DNA from: Pseudomonas chlororaphis
GTDB lineage: Bacteria; Pseudomonadota; Gammaproteobacteria; Pseudomonadales; Pseudomonadaceae
Reading direction: 5' to 3'
Length of the DNA stretch: 64,000 nt
Assembly: GCF_003731765.1 (NCBI RefSeq)
Contig: NZ_MOAL01000004.1
Span: 682,001-746,000, forward strand
Below the pieces are notes generated by a model. The model made no database searches, was not told the DNA's origin, and was given only the letters and a program-made list of their open reading frames with translations. The position numbers and the translations under genes were made by a program. Shown here one piece after another: positions 53,720-64,000 of the stretch. The stretch's first letter is position 1; each line of letters begins with the position of its first letter.

Positions 53720-56176
53720 ATGGCGACGGTGCAGGTATCTAGCAGCTTTGATTTCACGCAGGAGCAAGATTGGTACTGGGATGTACAGGCTGCCGAGGAC
53801 ACTTCGCTGACTATCGGCAACGGTTACCAGAACCAGACCTTTATCGGACGTTTCACCTATTGGGACGACTATAGCGTCACCGGTACGGTGACCAGCACCA
53901 GTCTCTCCGTCGGTGGCGTCTTGAAGTACACCGTCAGTGGCATTTCCGTGAGCGCTGCAGTGATGTCCAACTTCGCGCTGAGCGAGGGTGACACCCAGGC
54001 CACTTACGCCTATGTCCTGAAAGGCAACGACACCATCATCGGCAGCTCCGGCACTGATGTAATGCTGGGCTATGCCGGCAATGACTGGATCGATGGCGGT
54101 TTGGGCGCCGATACGCTGGTAGGCGGTCAAGGTAATGACACCTACGTCGTCGATAACGTGGGCGATGGGGTGACCGAGCTGTTCAACGAAGGCATCGACA
54201 CCGTCAGGGCTTCGGTCAATTACCGCCTGAGCGCCAACGTCGAAAACCTGGTGCTGACCGGTTCGGGGACGATTAATGGCACGGGTAACGAACTGAAGAA
54301 CAGCATCACCGGCAACGACCAGGACAACGTCCTCGACGGCGGCGCCGGGGTGGACAGCCTGGTGGGTGGCAAAGGCAACGACACCTACATCGTCGACCTG
54401 CTGACCAAGGGCACTGGCGCCAAGGCCACCCTGGCCCTGGAAGACAGCATCACCGAAAAAGCCGATGGGGGCGTTCAGGACGTGCTGCAACTGCGCATGA
54501 GTGACGCAGCCATCACCAATTTCAGCGGCGCGGCAGCCGTGACCCTGGGCGCTAATCTGGAATGGCTGGACGCTCAGAATACCGGCAACCTGGCCATCAC
54601 CCTGAACGGTAACGCCGTGAGCAACCGCATTATCGGCAACGCCGGCAATAACCTCCTCGACGGCAAGGCCGGCATCGACACCCTGATCGGTGGCGATGGC
54701 GACGACCTGTATATCCTCGACAATGCCGCCGAACTGGCCCTGGTCCAGGAAGAGGCCGGCGAGGGCAACGACACCTTGCGGGTCGGCTACAAGAACGCCT
54801 CCAGGACCGAAGCCCTGAGCATCGACCTCAGCGCCGGCAACCTGGTGAACTTCGAAAACGTTACCGTCACCGGTACGGGCTTGTTCAATCTCACCGGCAA
54901 CAACCTGGGCAACACGCTGACCGGTAACGCGTCGGCCAACGTCATCACCGGCGGCAGCGGCGCCGACACCCTCGATGGCAAGAACGGCGGCGATACCCTG
55001 ACCGGCGGCACAGGCAATGACACCTACTTTGTCTACAGCGACAAGGATCGGGTGATCGAGGAACTCAACGGCGGTATCGACACGGTCAACGTGGTGGCCT
55101 ACGCCAAAAACACCTACAGCCTGGAAGCCAATATCGAGAATGCCGTGGCTTACTCCAAGGCGGTGATCAACCTGACCGGCAACGTCCTGAACAACACACT
55201 GACCGGCAACGCGGCGGCCAACATCCTCGATGGCGGCGAAGGTGCCGACCGTCTGGTGGGTGGCAAAGGCAATGACACCTACATCGTCGACAACCTCGGC
55301 GATGTGGTCGTGGAGGAAGCCAACGAAGGCGTGGACACCGTCAAATCGTCCATCGACTACAGCCTGACCGCCAACGTCGAGAACCTGACCTTGACCGGTT
55401 CGGGGGCGATCAACGGCACCGGCAACGCCCTGAATAACCTCATCACCGGCAACGGATTAGCCAACGTGCTGGACGGTGGCGCGGGCGTCGATACGCTGAT
55501 CGGCGGCGCTGGCAACGACACCTATGTGGTCGACCTGATCGTCAAAGGCAGCGGTACCAAGGCCACCGTGGCCCTGGAAGACACCGTGGTGGAGAAGGCC
55601 GGGCAAGGCGATGACACCCTGGTGCTGCGCATGGGCACCGACGCCATCAACGCCTTTACCGGCAAGGCTGCGGTGACCCTGGGCGCCAACCTGGAGAACC
55701 TGGATGCCAGCGGCACCGGTAACCTGAACCTGAGCCTGACCGGTAACGTCGGCAACAACTTGATCATCGGCAACCTGGGCGATAACACCCTTAATGGCGG
55801 GGCCGGGGATGACCAACTGCAGGCCGGTGCCGGCGGCCTCAACACCCTGATCGGCGGCCTCGGTGCCGACACGATGTTCGGCAACAGCGGCAAGGACACC
55901 TTCAAGTTCAACACCCTCAAGGAACTGGGGCTCAACGACAAACAGGACGTGATCCACAACTTCACCAGCGGCATCGACCAGCTCGATTTCTCGGCCCTCA
56001 AGGGCTACAAGTTGGTGCAAGGCGGGGTGTTCAGTGGCGGCGCCAAGGAGTTGGTGTACCAGGTGGTCGGCAACGACCTGGTGGTCTATGGCACCCACAA
56101 TGCGGACAAGGTCGCCGACTTCTCGATCAAGCTGGTGGGGATCACCGAGCTGAGCGTCGAGGACTTCAGCCTGTAA
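53720..56176 (+). CDS. RTX calcium-binding protein 2 (818 residues)
   Basis: A smaller relative of the first RTX protein. It has the same N-terminal domain (SSFDFTQEQDWYWDVQAAE, residues 7-25, on to about 100), one set of RTX modules (about 105-700) and a C-terminal domain with KDTFKFNTLKELGLNDKQDV and VADFSIKLVGITELSVEDF typical of type I secreted proteins. Its central modules ([31 protein letters not shown]) resemble those of the third protein more than the first. The gap to RTX gene 1 is 145 bp, so cotranscription is possible. Confidence 0.9.
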   Translation: MATVQVSSSFDFTQEQDWYWDVQAAEDTSLTIGNGYQNQTFIGRFTYWDDYSVTGTVTSTSLSVGGVLKYTVSGISVSAAVMSNFALSEGDTQATYAYVLKGNDTIIGSSGTDVMLGYAGNDWIDGGLGADTLVGGQGNDTYVVDNVGDGVTELFNEGIDTVRASVNYRLSANVENLVLTGSGTINGTGNELKNSITGNDQDNVLDGGAGVDSLVGGKGNDTYIVDLLTKGTGAKATLALEDSITEKADGGVQDVLQLRMSDAAITNFSGAAAVTLGANLEWLDAQNTGNLAITLNGNAVSNRIIGNAGNNLLDGKAGIDTLIGGDGDDLYILDNAAELALVQEEAGEGNDTLRVGYKNASRTEALSIDLSAGNLVNFENVTVTGTGLFNLTGNNLGNTLTGNASANVITGGSGADTLDGKNGGDTLTGGTGNDTYFVYSDKDRVIEELNGGIDTVNVVAYAKNTYSLEANIENAVAYSKAVINLTGNVLNNTLTGNAAANILDGGEGADRLVGGKGNDTYIVDNLGDVVVEEANEGVDTVKSSIDYSLTANVENLTLTGSGAINGTGNALNNLITGNGLANVLDGGAGVDTLIGGAGNDTYVVDLIVKGSGTKATVALEDTVVEKAGQGDDTLVLRMGTDAINAFTGKAAVTLGANLENLDASGTGNLNLSLTGNVGNNLIIGNLGDNTLNGGAGDDQLQAGAGGLNTLIGGLGADTMFGNSGKDTFKFNTLKELGLNDKQDVIHNFTSGIDQLDFSALKGYKLVQGGVFSGGAKELVYQVVGNDLVVYGTHNADKVADFSIKLVGITELSVEDFSL

Positions 56177-56213
56177 CCCTTGCCAGTCGCGCTACAGCGC
56201 TTTTCCCAGAGGT

Positions 56214-56250
56214 AAAAAAAGGCCGCTACCCGAAGGTAGCGGCCTTTTTT
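56214..56250. terminator. Bidirectional terminator between convergent RTX genes
   Basis: AAAAAAAGGCCGCTACC-CGAA-GGTAGCGGCCTTTTTT: a 10-bp GC-rich stem with A/T runs on both sides, so it can serve the plus-strand RTX gene 2 and the minus-strand RTX gene 3. Confidence 0.93.
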
Positions 56251-56284
56251 ACCGCCTTTACAATCTGCGCATCAGCGCAACGGA

Positions 56285-62828
<6,544 letters not shown>

Positions 62829-63050
62829 ATGAACAATAAGACACCGAACAGCCAGACACCGAGCGGGCCGAGCTCTTCGGAGCATGCATCCGGCCAGGAC
62901 GAGCTGGGATTTGATCCGGATTCTCCGGACCTGGCCGATCCCCAGGTCGACCCCATTGGCCCGGCCAAAGCGCCGCTGGACCCGGCCCCGCAACCGGGCA
63001 AGACAGAACGGCCGAAGGCCTACGATCCACTGGCCAATCTGCGTCGTTAG
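62829..63050 (+). CDS. Small acidic Pro/Asp-rich protein (DUF6021-like)
   Basis: A 73-residue protein with no predicted fold, rich in Pro, Asp and Ser, ending in KAYDPLANLRR. It resembles a short Pseudomonas-conserved family that I recall as DUF6021; function unknown. AGGAGG lies six bases before the ATG, which strongly supports translation. Transcribed alone between RTX gene 3 and the membrane protein. Confidence 0.7.
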   Translation: MNNKTPNSQTPSGPSSSEHASGQDELGFDPDSPDLADPQVDPIGPAKAPLDPAPQPGKTERPKAYDPLANLRR

Positions 63051-63098
63051 CCGCGCAGGGCTGGCCGGTGGCAGGAGAAAAATCCGGATGTTGGAGGG

Positions 63099-63722
63099 CT
63101 AATCGACAATCACCCGCTCATTCAGGCCATCCCCCAGGCAGATCGACAACTGCTGCCCGGCCTTGTTGAACGCGCACGTCGGCAGCGGCGGCTGTAGCAG
63201 TTTCAGCATTACGAAGAGGGCGCAGCCGGCGATGCAGGCCGCCAACAGGGTCCTGATGGCCAGCATCAGGCCGGGCACCGGCTTGACCCGGGGCATGGCC
63301 CGGCGCCGACGCCAAAGCACCCAGCTGCCGTAGAACAGCGCCGCGCCGATCATCAGCATCAAGTCGATTTCCCGAGGGCTCGGGCTATAGAGCCGGTTGC
63401 CGTCGGAGTCGTCCGGATAGAACAGCCGCCAGCCGGCGCTGATGCCCAGCAGCAGCGCTCCGCTGACCAGGCTGCCGAGGGTGGCCCCGGGCAGGCGCAA
63501 CAGCAGGCACAGCATCAGGCTCGTAAAGACGATGGCCCACCCCATCAATTGCGCCGCGGCGCCCATGCCACCGCCGAACAGGGTGCCGCCGACGTCAATG
63601 GGTTTGATCAGGTCCCAGTTGATGTAGCCCAGGCCCAGCACCAGGGCGCAGATTGCCAGTGCGCTGGCGAAGTAATAGAACCCTAACCACAGGGAGAAGT
63701 AGCGAGGCATCGGAGTACTCAT
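63099..63722 (-). CDS. Integral membrane protein of unknown function
   Basis: A 207-residue protein with about five hydrophobic segments (around 12-32, 56-77, 80-96, 119-135 and 150-172) and a short soluble tail, PTCAFNKAGQQLSICLGDG. The tail recurs in the next gene. No family recognised. No transport or enzyme motif can be seen. Confidence 0.75.
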   Translation of the reverse strand: MSTPMPRYFSLWLGFYYFASALAICALVLGLGYINWDLIKPIDVGGTLFGGGMGAAAQLMGWAIVFTSLMLCLLLRLPGATLGSLVSGALLLGISAGWRLFYPDDSDGNRLYSPSPREIDLMLMIGAALFYGSWVLWRRRRAMPRVKPVPGLMLAIRTLLAACIAGCALFVMLKLLQPPLPTCAFNKAGQQLSICLGDGLNERVIVD

Positions 63723-63822
63723 GTGCTAAAGAAAAGGGCTCGCCGGTCGTCGGCGCCGGAGCGGTTCTGGCCTGCTGCCGACGCTCGTCCAACGGGCTGG
63801 AGAGTGCCGGAAGCGACGCGAT

Positions 63823-64000
63823 TCAATCGACGATTATGTGTTCTTCCGAGTCATGCCCGATGCACACGCTCAATTGCTGGCCGGCCTTGTTGAAGGCACA
63901 GGTGGGCAGGGTCAGCTCCTTGTAGATCGTCCAGGGCACCAGGGTGAAAACGCTCACCAAGAGGCCCGCGACCAGGGTCCGGAGCAGCAGCAAGAAACCG
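63823..64000 (-). CDS. Membrane protein, partial (paralogue of the neighbouring gene)
   Basis: The last 59 codons of a minus-strand gene that continues past the window. It has a hydrophobic segment LLLLRTLVAGLLVSVFTLV, then PTCAFNKAGQQLSVCIGHD and a stop. The tail is almost the same as that of the gene at 63,099-63,722, so the two are tandem duplicates. Function unknown. Confidence 0.75.
   Translation of the reverse strand, partial: GFLLLLRTLVAGLLVSVFTLVPWTIYKELTLPTCAFNKAGQQLSVCIGHDSEEHIIVD

Overview
The window looks like Pseudomonas chromosome (P. fluorescens-type). The evidence is OprD-family porin and Nac homologues, several AraC and chemoreceptor genes, RTX proteins, GGAGG-type ribosome sites and GC-rich codon use on the right-hand side. 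No complete RNA gene is present. The left third (1 to about 23,497) has visibly less GC-rich intergenic DNA. It ends at a tyrosine integrase gene followed by the 3' 45 nucleotides of a tRNA-Pro(GGG) gene and a terminator, so I read it as the right end of a tRNA-integrated genomic island whose left end lies outside the window.

Region 1 (1-19,272) is a catabolic cluster for nitrogen-oxygen compounds and nitriles. It holds an atypical SDR, a 4-OT-type tautomerase, an AraC regulator, an aldoxime dehydratase overlapping a nitrilase, and a four-gene envelope/transport module (DUF1302, DUF1329, YCF48-like, RND/MMPL). It continues with a VOC protein, a chemoreceptor, a flavin/2Fe-2S reductase, an amidase, a MOSC protein and a nitronate monooxygenase. 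Together these suggest sensing, uptake and breakdown of an aldoxime, nitrile or nitro compound: aldoxime to nitrile to acid, with side routes for amide, nitronate and possibly N-hydroxylated forms.

Region 2 (19,273-23,535) has a second AraC regulator whose last codon is interrupted by an IS3-family element with a frameshifted transposase, then the integrase and the att site.

Region 3 (23,536-34,805) is core-like: a chemoreceptor, an SDR, a YkgJ-type Cys-cluster protein, XdhC, an AraC regulator, a Tat-exported two-subunit molybdenum hydroxylase (isoquinoline oxidoreductase type) and an OprD porin.

Region 4 (34,869-47,772) is a nitrogen-scavenging locus around a Nac homologue. On one side is an aminotransferase-MFS-porin operon. 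On the other is a biotin carrier, biotin carboxylase, PxpB, PxpC, degenerate carrier and PxpA operon, then an SDR and a polar amino-acid ABC importer. Near-identical ATA-N9-TAT boxes lie 20 nt upstream of the -35 element in three of the promoters, with a fourth box before nac itself. Together the genes could import and open a lactam such as 5-oxoproline under nitrogen limitation.

Region 5 (48,031-62,500) encodes three very large RTX proteins with long internal supra-repeats. The first two are co-directional and the third is convergent across a shared terminator. No type I secretion genes are visible. The right edge has a small acidic protein and two tandem related membrane proteins, the last cut by the window end.
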